Origin: Parus major
Lineage: Eukaryota > Chordata > Aves > Passeriformes > Paridae
DNA: 64,000 bases
Direction of reading: 5' to 3'
Assembly: GCF_001522545.3 (NCBI RefSeq)
Contig: NC_031781.1
Location: 14,338,010 to 14,402,009 of the forward strand
A program made the translations under genes and the position numbers. Positions 14,246-28,435 of the stretch are shown here, in pieces. Positions within the stretch are counted from its first letter, which is position 1; every line of letters begins with the position of its first letter. Under the pieces are notes generated by a model, which searched no databases, was not told the DNA's origin, and worked only from the letters and a program-made list of their open reading frames with translations.

Positions 14246-17200
14246 AGTGATGAAGCTTTCAATCCTTGTGATCCAGCTGCAGCATATTTTGCCCTTTCAG
14301 ACCTACCTGATCAGAGGCAGTGTGAGTTTGGCTCACTCTTACCAGGTGAGGGCCAGCCCTCCCTCTTCCCATGAACATTGCAGCCTCCAAGCTGCACTGC
14401 TGAAAGGGCCATGAATTTCCTCAGCCAGGGAGAATCTCTCCTCCTCAGCAGGATTTTGAGACCCTTTGCACAGAGTGAGGATACTCCCCTGAGCACAGAC
14501 CCCTTAGGGAGCCCTTTCACTGCCCTGCTCCTCAATTCCTTGTTTCCAGCTGATGGCTGCAGTTTCACACCTTGCTCATGAAGTCCACTCACAGGCCAGG
14601 TTGCCAGTGCAGGTTCAGGGTACAATGCCACCAGGCTTTCTGTATTTCCTCTGCCAAGGGCTGAACTTTGCAAACCTGTGATGTATGAACCAATGTGCCA
14701 CGAGACAGGTCCTGTCAGCAGCTCAGAGGTTCTGCTGCTCCTCTGAGCCTCATGGCCCACCCAAACCTGCCCACCTCAGCAGGCAGCTCCTCTGCTATCT
14801 CCCCTCTCCTCAAATCCAAGGGTCTGAATGACTGCCAGGCTCCCCCAGCTGAGCTGGCCATTGTACACTGCACATCAGCACACCTGAACTGCCCACAAGG
14901 CACGGGCTTACCACCCACCCCATGTCACTGCAGACAGACAGATGACCTGCCTGAAACTGGCTCTTTTAATTATCTCTTAAATTAATATTCTGTGATAGAA
15001 GCTATTCTTAATGATTGGAATGCAAGAGGGATCAGGCTGCGGATTAGAAACCACATGTCTAATTTTTATTAGTTAGAAAAAGGCAATATATGTTTATTCT
15101 TTCTTTTATTGTTTCAACCTAAAGGTAATTTTCCCCAGTTCTCCCACTAAACATCAAGGACTAAATAGAGCTCATTCTTTTTGTTTGCACTTTGGTGAAA
15201 TAACAAGTAATAGCCAGCCCTTAAATAGAGCACAGGGTCAGGAATTCAATATAAAAGAACCAAACAACAGCATTCCTACTTGTTTAAAAAAGATAAGCAC
15301 AAAGGGACACAGAGGAAGAGAGGTTATTTTCCAAAAATCAAGCAGCCAAACAAGGCTGAGATTTGGACCTGTGGCTCCCACATGCTGGGCCTGTGTCTGC
15401 TGGGGAGCCCTGGCCATGCTCTCCAACCCAGGAGAATGCAGGAGCGGGATGGGGTGGAGGTGTGCACACATGGCCTTGCTGCTTATGATGCGTCTGGAAT
15501 CAGCCTCAAATCTCCTCCTGCACCTAGAAATCCTCTGCCTGAATACAAATTGCATCCCAGCCTCACTGCAGAAGTCTGCAACGATTAATGCCACACACCA
15601 GCCTCCCACTAGACTGCACCCAACGACAGAAATGGATTGATTTTGAATTTTACATAAAAGTTACCCAAATAGCTGTGCACCTCGCATGAAAATCATCTCC
15701 CTGTGAGCCACTAGACACTCCACACACCCCCTCTCCAAAAAACCCAACAAGAGTGCTTTGTATCAGCAGCTACAGGATGGTTGTTAGAAACAAGAACAAG
15801 GGAGGGCTGGTGGCTGCTGTGCGTGTCCAGCCAGATTAGATCAGCAGCAAGTGTCCCAGAGAGGCAGGGGACAATACTGGCACCCATTTTTGTGAGGTGC
15901 AACACGTGATGGGTTCAAACAAACGTGAAGGTCCAAGAAATGAAAAACAGGCCAGTTTCTGGCACCAAAGCCAGAATTTGCATGGTCTGTGTTGCAAAAG
16001 GCCAGTCTGGCTGTGCCCCTGTCCCTCCTCTGGTGCAGCTGAAGCCCTGTAGCCCCTTGCATTTCCCAAAGAAGCGAGTCAAGAGCAGCAAGAGCCTGCA
16101 GCAGGATTTGTTTTACAGCCAAGCTACAGACCAGGGCCACTTTCAGGAAGATGCTGTAGTAACAAAGAATAATGAGACTGATTCCTGCTCCAAGGCACCT
16201 CCAGCTAAGCAGCGACAATCCTTCACCCATGACCCATTCTGATATGCTGTTGTCAGTCACTCGGGCTGGGAAAACATGTGTTTGATGTGTGCCATCACTC
16301 AACCAGCCCTTGGGAGTTACAAGGCAAGGCTTCTCTCACTGAGAATGGACCAGCAAAGTGCCAGGGGCTTCTCAGCAGGGGGAAGAGAGCTGACACCTCT
16401 GCAGAGGGGGCAAAATAAACCTCCTGCCACTTTTCCAGTGTGATTAAATTAGGGCAGATCTATGCCCGTTGTATAGGTGCTTGTCAGATTTATAAACAGT
16501 TACATACCATTTGCATTTAAAAAATAAAACTCTTAACAGGCCAATGCTGGAGATCCAACAGTGAACCCAGAGAAGTTCACACAATGTTTTAAAGGCAAAT
16601 GCTGTGATCTTTCAATGCACAATAACTGGGAAGTAAAATATATATCAAAGCACAAAACTAAGGAGCATTGCATCTGAACTGAGAAAAAGCAACACAGCAA
16701 CATAAATTACAGTCATGAATCCCCCTTGAAACACAGGGAAAAACAGTATTTAGAATTTTAAGTGTTATCAGTGCCAATAAAGGTAAATTATTTATCTCAG
16801 CACGATTTTTAAGCTGACTCAACATCCTTTTATAACTATGTGCATGCTTAAAATTGAAATGTCTTCATGCTTGAGAGGAAAGACACATGAAACACTGCAT
16901 GAGCACGTCCTGTTTGTGATGGCTCTGGTGTGGCAGCTCTGTCCATGGCCTGCAGAGGGTTTGGGAGACTGGACATCACCTTTCTGTGTCCCAGTTTCCT
17001 TTTCAGACAACCGCCTTAAGGACTTTATTTGGTATTGAGCTCACTTGGAAAACCACAATCTACCAATACCTTGTACCAACCCAGTCCATTACTCACTTCT
17101 CCTTCCTCCTTCAAGTTGAAATTGCTCATTTCAAGGCAAATAGAGATGTCTTACACCTGTAGAAGCAGCTACCTCACAGCACTTGTCTTATCAGAGGGAA

Positions 17201-20200
17201 GATGAAGCCACACACAAACACCCTGCCATGAGGATGGGTGGGAAAACAGTTGCCCCATTTCCATGCCAGTGGCCACCCAAGGGATGGGAAACCCAATCTG
17301 AACTCTCTCCACAGCTAATCCTGGCATTTTCAAAGGCCTCAGGGATGGTGGTACCCAGCCATTAGTACGTGAACCCTCATTCCCATGGGCTTTACTGGCA
17401 GTCTCAGACTTATTTAACTGCATCTTCTTGAAATATGAAAATGTGTGGGAAGGAACAGTGAGAACTTTTTAAAATTGCAGTACTTTGATCCTAATTAACA
17501 GAGTTGACTGAAAGCAAAATATGTAGAGCTAATTTTCACAATATTTTTCCACAATCCCTAGACAGAGCCTTTTTCCTGGCACTGTTTAAAATTAATGAAG
17601 TAAATATGTTTGCATATTTATCTTTTCATTACATGGAAACAACAACAAGCAAAACAGATTGAACTGATAGCAGAATTCTTCCACTCCAAAGCAGTCTGGA
17701 TGTGGTTTTTGTTTCAGTTCATACAATGCAACCCAAGTCAAACAAGCAATGCAAGTTCACTGGCCATGTAAGTAATCTGTTTTATCCAACAGAGCTACTA
17801 CAAAATAACTGCTGTAGGAATTGACCCCTTCATTTTATTTTTGCCTCTGTGAAGAGATCCTGAGGTGGCTTTGAAGGAAAACAATATCCTTGCTGAAGTC
17901 TAAAAAACAAACTGTCACGGGCTGTCCCACATGAGTAACAACAAATACAGCCTGCTGCTATATGGCTAATTGACTCAGACAGTGGAAAAACGGGAAAGGA
18001 CACACAGATATGGATTCATTGGGTCTCTTGTATTCATTCCCCAAGAGATGTTTTCATTTTTTGGAACCTGAAGCCCAGAATCTGCTAAGAGAAGCTTGAG
18101 AGGTCAGTGGTCCATTGAAAACCGTGGTCTGGTCTGGATTTTACACAAATGGGATTGTGAGGAACAGAAGAACCAAGCTGCAGGACTGAGCTGCAGCTCC
18201 AGCAGACTCCAGGGACAGAAGACAGCCAGCTTCCACAAGTCCTGCTCAAAGGTACAGGCAGATCCCAGAGCTGGTGGGAGTGGGATGTTGATGATTAATA
18301 TGTGTGCACATAAAGCAAGAGCAGAAGCTCAGCCTTGCAAAGATGATAAGCACAGCAGAAGGCAAGAGACCTTCCTTTGGGTTTGAAAATTGTCAGCTTG
18401 CCCCCCAATGTGTGCAGGCTCAGCAGCCCCTATTTATTCCCATGGCACAGAGGGTGGAAACTCCCATCAAGTCCCTCCAGTTCACACATACCCCATAAAA
18501 TACCCACTGCATGGTTGGCTAGGCTTGCTCTGTCCTGGCAGAGAGGCTGAGGCAAGTCTGCATCTCATGTCAGAAGTTATGTTCCCTTATCCAGCTTTAT
18601 CTTAACTCTCATGGATAAAATAATTCATTAAAAACCAGATTTTTTTCTCCAAGGGTCACAAAGGCTAAATAAACGTGATGAATTTCACGCTACTCAATGA
18701 TTCCTCGTTATGCCTTGATGACTGTATCAATTGCCATTACAAATGCTGAGCACCCATGACTGAAGTGATAATTAAAAAGGCAAATCATAGCAGGCAGTTG
18801 TTCTTCTGTTACCATAGAGCCTGGCCTGGGCTGTTTGCAGCATCGATTACCTGTACTCATACACCACACCCTGTGGAAACCCAGATTTCAGAAAATGCAA
18901 GGGAAAAAACCATAAAGAACTGTTATTATCCCCCCTCCCTCAGTGCATATTACAGAGGTAGTGAACATGCAGACTTACTAGCTTTTTGTCTACCTGAAGA
19001 AGAAGTACACATGACACTTTCAACCCTGATGATGGCATGTCAACCAGGATATTTTCCTCTTTTTTCAAGTCTGTGATGCAAGAGAGAGATATCTTGCTTT
19101 TGTGAAGCTCTTGATTCATCTGCTGTACAGCTTTCATTTTGCTTTTTTTTTATTCTTTGGTACTTTGGAGATGAAACTACTGATAAACCATTTATTTCTT
19201 CCCTCCTACATGGCACTGTGCAGATGTCAGCTATACCATCGTGCAATGAAGATTAAAAAAAAAACCCCAAAACCCTTCCATGCTTCTCAGTTTGTTTCTG
19301 GTCTATCAGTTCCCAGTGTTTTGGGGTTTTTTGACGATGTAGTTTTCTTTTTCAGGATGTGAATGAGCAAGATCATTTAAGTGACACTGTGGTAAACGAC
19401 ATGCTAACTACAAAAATCCCTTGTTAATTTTTCTGCCACAAAAGTCTCGGAAATAGCGATGGATCTCAAAAGTAAATGTTGTCTATGTGCATAAAAGGGT
19501 TTGCTCTTTGAACTGCACTGAGATGACACAGTCATTACTATATGAAAGCCTGAACATTTTCTTCTATTTTGCAACAATTGTCAAGCAAGTGAAAGCTTTA
19601 TTTGATTTCCATTCACACTGAAGACAAGATTTAGTACTCCAGTGGAACAGGCAGTGTCAGAAGGATTTTAAATTGTAATGCTACCACTTTAACATCTTAA
19701 AGGCACTTTTTAGAAGATAAACTCATCTGCCTATGATGACTAAATGACACAGTAATGGAGAAGAGGTAAAGATTTTCTTATGACAATAAAAGGGAATACT
19801 TCACCCAGAGAAAGAAAAGCAGAGAGCTATGCACTTCCTAGAAACACTTTCAAGAATCTTTCAAAATAATGGAAAAATAAATATATACATTATATTTATC
19901 CACATAAACTCAACCAGGACTGATATAGGACTAGATTTCTGAAATCAATTATCACTTCAGAGAGGCAACATTAAAAAAAAAAAAAAACAAAACCACTCAG
20001 CAGAGTACTTGATGGAGGAACGCAACTCCAGGAAGGAGTCATCAGGTGATTGCCCTGAGATTGCTGAGAGCTGTTAGCCAACACTAGGACTCCATCAATT
20101 TCCAAAAATGCTTAAGTAATTCAGTGTAAGTATGACATATATGATGCAGAGAAAAAGCTGTCTCAGGTGAAAGCCCTCCAAGAGTGACATGAAAAATAAC

Positions 20201-22829
20201 CCCTCAGAATAGAATTCAGAAAAGATTCACCTTTATTTTATATTACATGAAGGGCAATTCCTTTGATATTGTCATGTCAGCTCATGTGTAGCAAGAGTTC
20301 CAACCACCTTAAACCAAAGAAGAATTCGGGGGAAGAAAACCCTATCCATATATCTTGCAAAACATCTGCAGCTCTGGGGCACTGGAAATGTGCTCTTAAA
20401 TCCCTGCCTGTCTTACAAAGCCAGTCACTGCTATTGTTCCCATGCACTGAAAGTAAGGCTGCTGCCCCTGCCTTGGGATACCAGCCATGTAACAATGACA
20501 AGTTTTCTGGCTTTTGCACCCTTCACTGGGGACATTTCAGGAGGTCCTGCCCAGGCAAGGCTGGGGCACAGCCTCTTGGTGTTACTCACAGTGAGCTGCA
20601 CTTAGTCACTGGCTGTCATACTGGTATCTTTATTTACACATGCAGCTAAAAAAAGATTAAAAGATGACAAAATCTGTGTCTTTTTCATTCCTGGCTCTGA
20701 GGCAGTATCTTTGTTTGGAAGTAAGAAAACCCTGTAGGTGTCTGAGTTTTCTGGAGGAGAGGCAAGAAGAGAATAGTGTTGCTGGTTTTTTTCCTGTATT
20801 TATGCTGTCGAATCTTACTGGTACATCAACAATGGTGAGTGGCTACATTTTATAAAATAAAGCAGATGTTTTGAGTTAATGATGGGAATGGACAAGATTA
20901 ATTTATCCTGCTAAGACAGCTGATAAAATTTGCAAACATTAGGTTTGGGGGGGCTGTAAAGGCTTTGCTGATACAAGACTTCAAGAACAGACACTCTGGA
21001 TTCACTAAAATTGGGATTTTTCAGACCAGTGGAGAAGTTGTTCTCCATTCATCCTAAAACTGAAGGTAAAAGTTTTCTTTCCATTGACTCGGGGAGAAGT
21101 GGCCCAGGGATTACAGCTCAAAATTGTAACTCCTGTGTTCATGTTAAATAATAATCCAATGTTCTTTACTAAAAGCTAAATTAACTCCCACTGCAAGAAT
21201 GTTAGGTTGCAGCAAGTGCAGCTGCAATAAAGTTCTCAATCTTGACCTTTCCAGAGGTCACAGACACCACAAAAATGCCACTTCCACATTTTTCTTCGAG
21301 AAACACGAGGTCAAAATTAAGGTCTGGTGAAGAGTATGTCTCAATGTATGTGAGACGACCCCTCTCCTGTGCCTGCAGGCTCCCCAAACCCGATCCTAAA
21401 AAGACCTTGTTCCATACAAATGCGTTATATCAGTGCAATTAAACTTAATAGTGTCATAAAGGCAGGGAGCATCTGGAGGTGTTGATAAGGTTTCCATTTA
21501 TGGGCACACTGGTGGGGAAATTGCTGTTTTCCTTTACATAATGATGCAGCTATTATGGATCAGGGGAAGTTGGGCCTGGGGGCTTTTTTCCTCTGCTTTC
21601 AGTTTGACAGTTTTCTATACCTTTAGTCAAACATGGATGTGAGATCAGTGGTACTGAATTTCTCCCAGTTTTAATCTTGAAATATGGTATATAAGGAAGG
21701 TTTCTCATCGGTTCAACAGCTTGTCTTATCCTGATGCACTGGAATAAAGAGAAAGCTCACTTGGGCCATATGTTTCAGTTGTTCCTCTCACTCCCCCGCT
21801 GTCTTTCCACACATACCATGACTGTGGACAACCTCTCCTTAAGTGGGCAAACAAATGGTTTAACTCAGATTTGCACAGTGTTTGCTGACTTGTGTGGGCT
21901 CCAGGATCCAACTCAGCTTTATCATTTCAGGCAAACATATTTCTGACTGACACGGTGGTAATTAGAGCAGCTTGATTTTATTAGATTGATGACAGATTAA
22001 AGGCCAGGGTCTCAACCAGCAGAAACTGGCATTGCTACCCTGAAATCCATGGTGCTATGCTGATCTATGCCAGCTGAGAGTGTGGTCCAAGTCCTTTACA
22101 TTGTTTTGTGCCCCCTTAGATAACAAGATTTTAAAAATTTAATGTTTTCAAGAATCCATGCATGGTCCCTAATCTTGCCCAGTGTAGGACTCAATAACAT
22201 TCTTGAATTCAGTTTCCACTTCAAAATGTCTGCCCCACCAAATCATTTATATCATTAAAACAACATAACTTTAGTTAAGAGGAACCTTTCCATCTCTTTA
22301 CAATGAACAGAAAAACAAAACTAACATCTTTATTTTCCTCTGTATGCCAGTGGACCTGGACTGTCTGTCCCTTATCCTCAACTGAAACTGTTCAGAATAT
22401 GTTTCCTTTCTATCTTGCACCCCAATCATGTGAACAACTATAGGCTGAACTGGTGCTGGTTTCTATTAAGGGAAAACAGAACCAAAAGCTCAGCTCCAAG
22501 ATCCATTCCCAACAGCCTTATTTGAGCAGCATCCCAATACAAGCACCACAATCTCAACAACTCAAAGTGTTGAAATGGGGATCTAAAAGCCAACATTATC
22601 TCAGGAGAGAACTGGCATTCTTCATCCTGGAGAAGATCCTGAACTGAAGGGAAGCCTCACATAAAAAGCTGCTCCATACTGGATCTTGTGGCCCATCACT
22701 TTCTTTTTGTTTGAGGCTTTTCAACAGACAACATTTGCCCACATACCAAACCTCATTCTTTATACAGCTGATGGTAAGATGCCCAGTTATGTGTCAGAGA
22801 GCCCAGAGGCTCCCCCAGCCTGTCCCCAC
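14246..22829. other. Intronic stretch, no gene recognised
   Basis: I see no exon with matching splice sites and no recognised transposon. A 15-base A run lies at 19,973-19,987, and there is an A-rich patch near 19,254-19,264. Open frames in the GC-richer part (14.3-16.3 kb) have no recognisable domain and no splice-site support. Confidence 0.6.
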
Positions 22830-22960
22830 AGGGCAGGTGACCTGGATGTGCAGGGATAAATCCAAAGGGGGCCTCTGACGTCAGGTGGGCCCATGGCTGT
22901 TAATATAACCAGGGACATTAGCAAATCTCATCAAGCACTCATCCAACCTCATGCCAGAGG
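22830..22960. promoter_or_regulatory. Candidate regulatory patch with CRE palindrome and E-box
   Basis: The perfect cAMP-response-element palindrome TGACGTCA lies at 22,876-22,883, overlapping an E-box, CAGGTG, at 22,882-22,887. A second CAGGTG with an adjoining TGACCT nuclear-receptor half-site lies about 45 bases before it, and GTTAATATAAC, whose outer arms are palindromic, lies about 25 bases after. CpG is scarce around here, so an intact CRE is notable. Binding is inference from motif match only. Confidence 0.25.
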
Positions 22961-23916
22961 TGAGCTGCATTTGGTTTCATCAGGGAAAGAAAAGAGGATA
23001 AAAATCCATTAAAATGAACCAGCTGTAAGAGGCCATTGAGACTATCCCATTTATTTGAAGTAGACTCTATATCACAAAACATTTCAAGAGCTTTCCGATG
23101 TTTGGTCTATTTTTAAGGACTTTCAGTTAGTCATAGATGAACCTCAAAATATTCAGTGGCTTGATATGAATAAATATGCTTATCCAAGCCTGTGACCTGA
23201 CATTAAAAAAAGCAGCAGTGATTTATGCCAGCTGAGAAGGTTAAACTAGGAGACGGCCTCTCTTGTGATGCAGGAGGAATTTCTCCTGTTACCACTCAAG
23301 TTTAGGACAATCCAAAAGAAAGAATCTTTGCCACATGAAGACACCACTCATAATTCAGTCTGATCTCTCTAGACAAGCAAAGAATGTTTCACCCAGTAAT
23401 ATCTCCACCATGGCTGTAACTTTCACTTTAATAACACAGAACCTGTTAAGATGATATTTAAAGCATGTGGATGTCTCAAAGACTGGAAGAATCCAACCCC
23501 ATTCTTTCAGAAGTTTGTCAGGACCTAGTTTGTGTGTAGCAATGCTATAAAAAAAAGCCAAGATACTTACTAGTTTCAAGAGAGGCAAGAGGAGTCTGTC
23601 TTTGCTCCTTTAAATCTCTAGCTCGTGTACTGCAAATCCCTATTTACAAGGCTGAAGGATTTCCAGAGTGAGAAGTGCTGTCCTGAGGGGTCAGTGCAGC
23701 AGTTCTTCACACAAATAACCACATGTATACCTCAAAGAGGCATTTCCCATCAAATTAGTAACACAGCAAACAAGCAAATTAAAGCCCAAGTGATGAGCAC
23801 ACTTTAAAAATTAAGTGACTGATTAACCCCCAAGTCAGAGGATGCCCCTCTCCTGGAACAACTCAGGAAATTCGGTAGCAAGTGGCTTAAAGTGAACTGT
23901 AAGGCTGGTGAGTGTC

Positions 23917-23980
23917 CACTATAGAGTATATATAATATATATATATATTGTATATATATACACTATATATTTTCACTATA
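23917..23980. repeat. TA-rich low-complexity patch
   Basis: A run of alternating T and A with small interruptions, bounded and interrupted by three copies of CACTATA (starting at 23,917, 23,961 and 23,974). It is likely a degenerate (TA)n microsatellite. Confidence 0.85.
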
Positions 23981-26900
23981 GCAGAGCTGAACTGCTCCTC
24001 CTCCCAAAACTTCATCCACAGCCACAATAAAGCAACAAAGCCCTGACCCAGTGCTCACCACTGGACCATCAGGACCAGGTCACAGGCAGGGGCTCTGCCA
24101 TACCCCGAGAACACAACTGCTCCCTCTCAATCTCCAAAACCAGGACTGAATTTGGACAATTTATAGCTGGAAAACTCACATCAGGAATGCATCAGGACTG
24201 TAATGCCAACATTTTTCCCTTGGTTCTCTGCACAAAGCCATTTGTAAGGCCATTGGAAAAATACTAAGGGCTAAAATTGCAGCTTTGCTCATTCCAAAAC
24301 AAGTTTCCACAAGCTCTCCACAGCTATTCCATTTTCAGTATCTCCTGCCCAATAAAAGACAGGTTTGAAACACCAAAAAGACACCTGTCTGCATTAAAAC
24401 TTAACTACTTGTAGACCTACATACAAATTAACTATTTTTTTTGGCAAAAACAGGACTTTTGGCCACAGTTCTGTAACTTGAAAATGTTTTAACTGGTGGG
24501 GTCATATTTAGTTGAACATTTTTATTTGGGCTTACAAATAAATAACACAAATTTTACAAGAACTTCTAAAGATTTTCACAGCAGAAGAATTCTGAAAAGT
24601 TTGGCAGCAAGTAACCCTACAAAGTAATTTCTTTGGTTTTTGTTTTTTTAATTCTGTATTATAATAACAACAGCTTTAAGATCATTTAAATCATTATCAT
24701 GTGGCTGACCATATGAATACTGAGCTATGTTTTGCAGTGCATTTGTTTCTTCCAGCTGGGTGATGGACAGAGCTGTTTGATGTTTGATGTTGCCACATCT
24801 GATATTGCAAAGAAAAAAATAAATGATGAACATGAACAACTTGGCCTAATGCATTGGAAAGCAAACTTTACCCCCTGAAATGCTCTGCTTTTATTGATTT
24901 TGAGAACAAAAGCATTGATTTTCACAGCTTTTCTTTTCATGATTTTGATGATCCCATCGTGGTGACAATGTCATGAGTTTATCCTTCTCATTTTGTGCAC
25001 ACAGGTGGGCTTTTACTGGAATTAAAGTCTGAGTATTGAGAACACCCTGTGGCATTTTCAGCAAGATTTCACCCTGCACTTTGGATGTTGCTACAAAAAA
25101 AAAAATACATATTTACTAGTTTTCATTACTTTTTTTGGAGATTTTCAATTTATTAGTCAAATTCTCCAAACATTCCAGTGTCCTGGTGATCAGAAGATAC
25201 ATCAGCAAGGCTGAGTGCACATGGGCAGACAATTGGGGCATTATTTTCTGTCTTCTTTTTAACTTCAGTATTACAGTCTTGACTCACTGTGGTATCATTT
25301 TTGCTTCCCAGTTTCCAAGTAAGCCATTAGACTATCTAATATGGCTTGTTATTTAGAAAAGCCAATTTAGGTGATGATTAGCTACTGAATCTATTGTAAA
25401 AAAACATAAAAAGCACATAGGCATGATTTAAATGTGAAGTCCCATTTTGGTATTAAACCACTCAGCTTCCATTTGACAGCACAAAACTCAGCTACAAAAA
25501 TTAGCCTTTATCTATAATTATACACATGTATTTACCAAAAAAATAAATAGTTTGAAAGACATTTTCTGGGAAAACAATCTTCAGACAAAACAATGAGGCA
25601 TTCATATCAGCCTCTGCCTTGTTCAAAGTAGGTAAGAATGGTATTTTGAGGTAAAATTCCTAGGCAAATTGCATACAGCACAGCTGCTTTAGAATTTGCA
25701 AGCTCCTTTTTTTGAGAGAGCCCTCACTCCTTTCATCTCAGGAAACAGACAAACATTTGAACTTAATGGCCATGAAGATGATGTGGGCAGAAGCATCTAC
25801 ACTGCTGAGAATGTTACATTGCCTAAGCAACTCTGAGTCCCAAAGATACAAGTGGCACTCACAGCCATCACTGGCTTTACTTAATTCTATTTTTGACCAG
25901 CCCTTCTTTTGTTTCAATTTGCTCCTCTTTCTTTTTATACATTTCCAGTGGCACAAAAAGCTTCTATGCAGCCTCAACACAGGCCAGGTTTTAGTGTGAC
26001 ACTCTACAGTGGAACAGTCCTTTTTAATTTTAGCTTTAACAATGAAAGTCGGATTTCCAAAGCTGCATCTACAACACAATATTTTGCCAAGTGAATATAT
26101 TTTTCCCCTTCCTTCTAAAGGCAGCACCATAAAAGCTGCATTTTAATAATTACATAGTGCTTTTGATCCAACCATCCCAAAGAGCTTTAAAAAAGGAGCG
26201 TATCATTAGCCTCAACTTACAATGGGAGAAAATAAGGCAGAGAGGGATAAATCCACGGCATTATTTGCATTTTTGGGGGAGTATGAGGAGCTGTAATTAG
26301 CTATTAGAACAGAATGCCTAGGGAAGTGATGGAATCACCACACCTGGAAGTTCTGTGCACTGACCACTGCACAGGGGACACGGCTGCCCCGGGGGCCCAG
26401 CACCGCCTGATGCACTGGAAAATCAAAAATCTCCCAGAGAATGGACTGATGGCAGCTGGGCAAAAAAACCTACTGTAAGTGTAGTGCTGCCTTTCTTCTC
26501 CTGCACTCCCACCTTTCTGAGGAAGATTAGAGATCAGCAATTAAAGCAGCCAAGCAGCGAGGGTGCAGCAGGCACCGTCTACAAATAACTTGCCATGGTC
26601 ATTGTTACTGGGGGTCAGCTGCAGAATGTTGAAAAGTTAGACTGATAAATTTAATATCAGGTGGCATTTAAGCTGCTGACAGCCTTTTAAACCCACTGTG
26701 CTGTAGGATGCTGGCACTTAATTACTGAGATGGTATCAGACCTCACAGCCAGCGCAGTGTGGGATGTATGGGCTTGCAAGCAGAGCCCAACAGACCTTTT
26801 TTAATAAACTTTTAAGCTAGAGAAGCTTTGAATACAGGAACCGTTTTAGTCCTACTGCTGCACATAGTTAGTGCAGTCTGTAGCTGTGTCAAACAGCAGC

Positions 26901-28401
26901 AGATCCCAAAGGAGCATCCACAGCAGCTCCTGGAGCATTTTTCCAGAAACCAGGATGATTCCTTGCTGTTGCTTCATGTTGTATTTTGAAATTTATCTTT
27001 TTTTTTTTTTTACTGTCTTTTTCTCAAAATGCAGCCAAGACCTAACAAAATAGCTCCTCAGAGGCCAAAAAACAATTGTCAGGGTTGAGATAAACTGTGG
27101 AAGGACATGCAGAAGGTCAATTGTTGCACCCAGCCATAACACGCTCCTGTTAACAGAACCTGTGCTAACTTAGGATAGGTTATTTTCTCAATCCCCACTA
27201 TTTCTTTTTTTTTTAGACAGATGAGCCCATAGCACACAGAGATGAAGGTGGCCAATGTCAAAGACAGAAGGCTCCCAGAGAATGCACAGAGATGCTCCAG
27301 CTTAGACCAATTCCTGCTGGCCCACTGCTCATCAGCTCCCACCACTCAGTGCCAGCCCTCGCTGCACAAAAATGGGGTTTGCCAAACCTGACTGCTACAA
27401 ATCACAGAACCAAAACTGGCAGTCTCTCAGCACCTCTGCTTCTTATTGCCTGGATGCATCCAAATAAAACCAGACCAAGTCAAACTGGGACAAGGTGTGA
27501 ATCAAGGGAGAAAAAGCAGAAGGTTTTAACCCAACCACGCTTTCTGTTTCAGTGAAGAGAGACCACAGATTCCTGAAGTACAGTGAATACTGTCTGTAGG
27601 AAGAAGTTCAGGTACCAAGGGGATGGTCAGCAATACTAAACAACTAGACTACAAAAATTAATGGTGTCAGGCTTATTTGAATGTGTATTTGTAAAACGCA
27701 TTTAAAATAAAGAACTCCTGAGGGAAAGCTATCAAAAAAATATGTCATTAGATATGAGGCCAGGAAAGACATCAAAGGAGTTTATGATTTCTTCCACTCC
27801 AGCTAAGAATATCCAAGGAATACAGTTCCAAACACAAGGCACAAGTGCAATTGTTTGTTCAGGTGCTGCTCACAGCCCCGTTCCTTTTTTTGTTGTAACA
27901 GTAGCACAAACCTCAAGCAGCACCAGCAAGGACAGCTGCTGACCACCATATGGCAAATAGAAATATTTAAAAATGTGCTGTAGACAGATGACCAGGAGAA
28001 ATCAAGTAACTGCTTGCCATACATCAGCAACAGAGCAACCCAGTATTCAAGCCAAGCTTTTAAATTGCAGAATTTTAAAGATTTTAAACAAACTCCTTTC
28101 ATTTTGCCTTCAACTCAGGGAAAGGAGCACACACATGGCTCCAGTGACTCATTAAGCCATTCCAGCCCAAACACTTTGCTGTGTAAAGACACCCTTATTT
28201 TCTGCCACTGTTTTGATAAACCCATTCTGTATCAGAGGTGTTGATGTTTGGAACATTGGAGGAGTTCAAAGAGCAAATTTGTTAAGCTGTGTGAATATGG
28301 AGAGGAATTGAGTAAAATTGATACACTGGAAAAAGGAGAAAAGGGATCTGAGAACATCATAAAACCTCATTATGAAAGCACCCACGAGAGCCATTGGCTC
28401 A

Positions 28402-28435
28402 CACTATAACTATATAAAGATTTTTTGTTATAGTG
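28402..28435. repeat. Short perfect inverted repeat
   Basis: The arm CACTATAAC at 28,402-28,410 is answered by its exact reverse complement GTTATAGTG at 28,427-28,435, with a 16-base T-rich spacer. Pairing does not continue beyond the arms on either side. A 9-bp stem can arise by chance in 64 kb. Confidence 0.7.

Noticed and set aside
14074..14414. Poly-Leu and poly-Ile frames on both strands resembling membrane segments
   Set aside because: They are artefacts of the (ATT)/(AAT) microsatellite.
28402..28435. Inverted repeat as a transposon end or a microRNA hairpin
   Set aside because: The stem is only 9 bp with a 16-base loop and no further pairing. That is too short for a pre-miRNA, and there is no target-site duplication or partner element.
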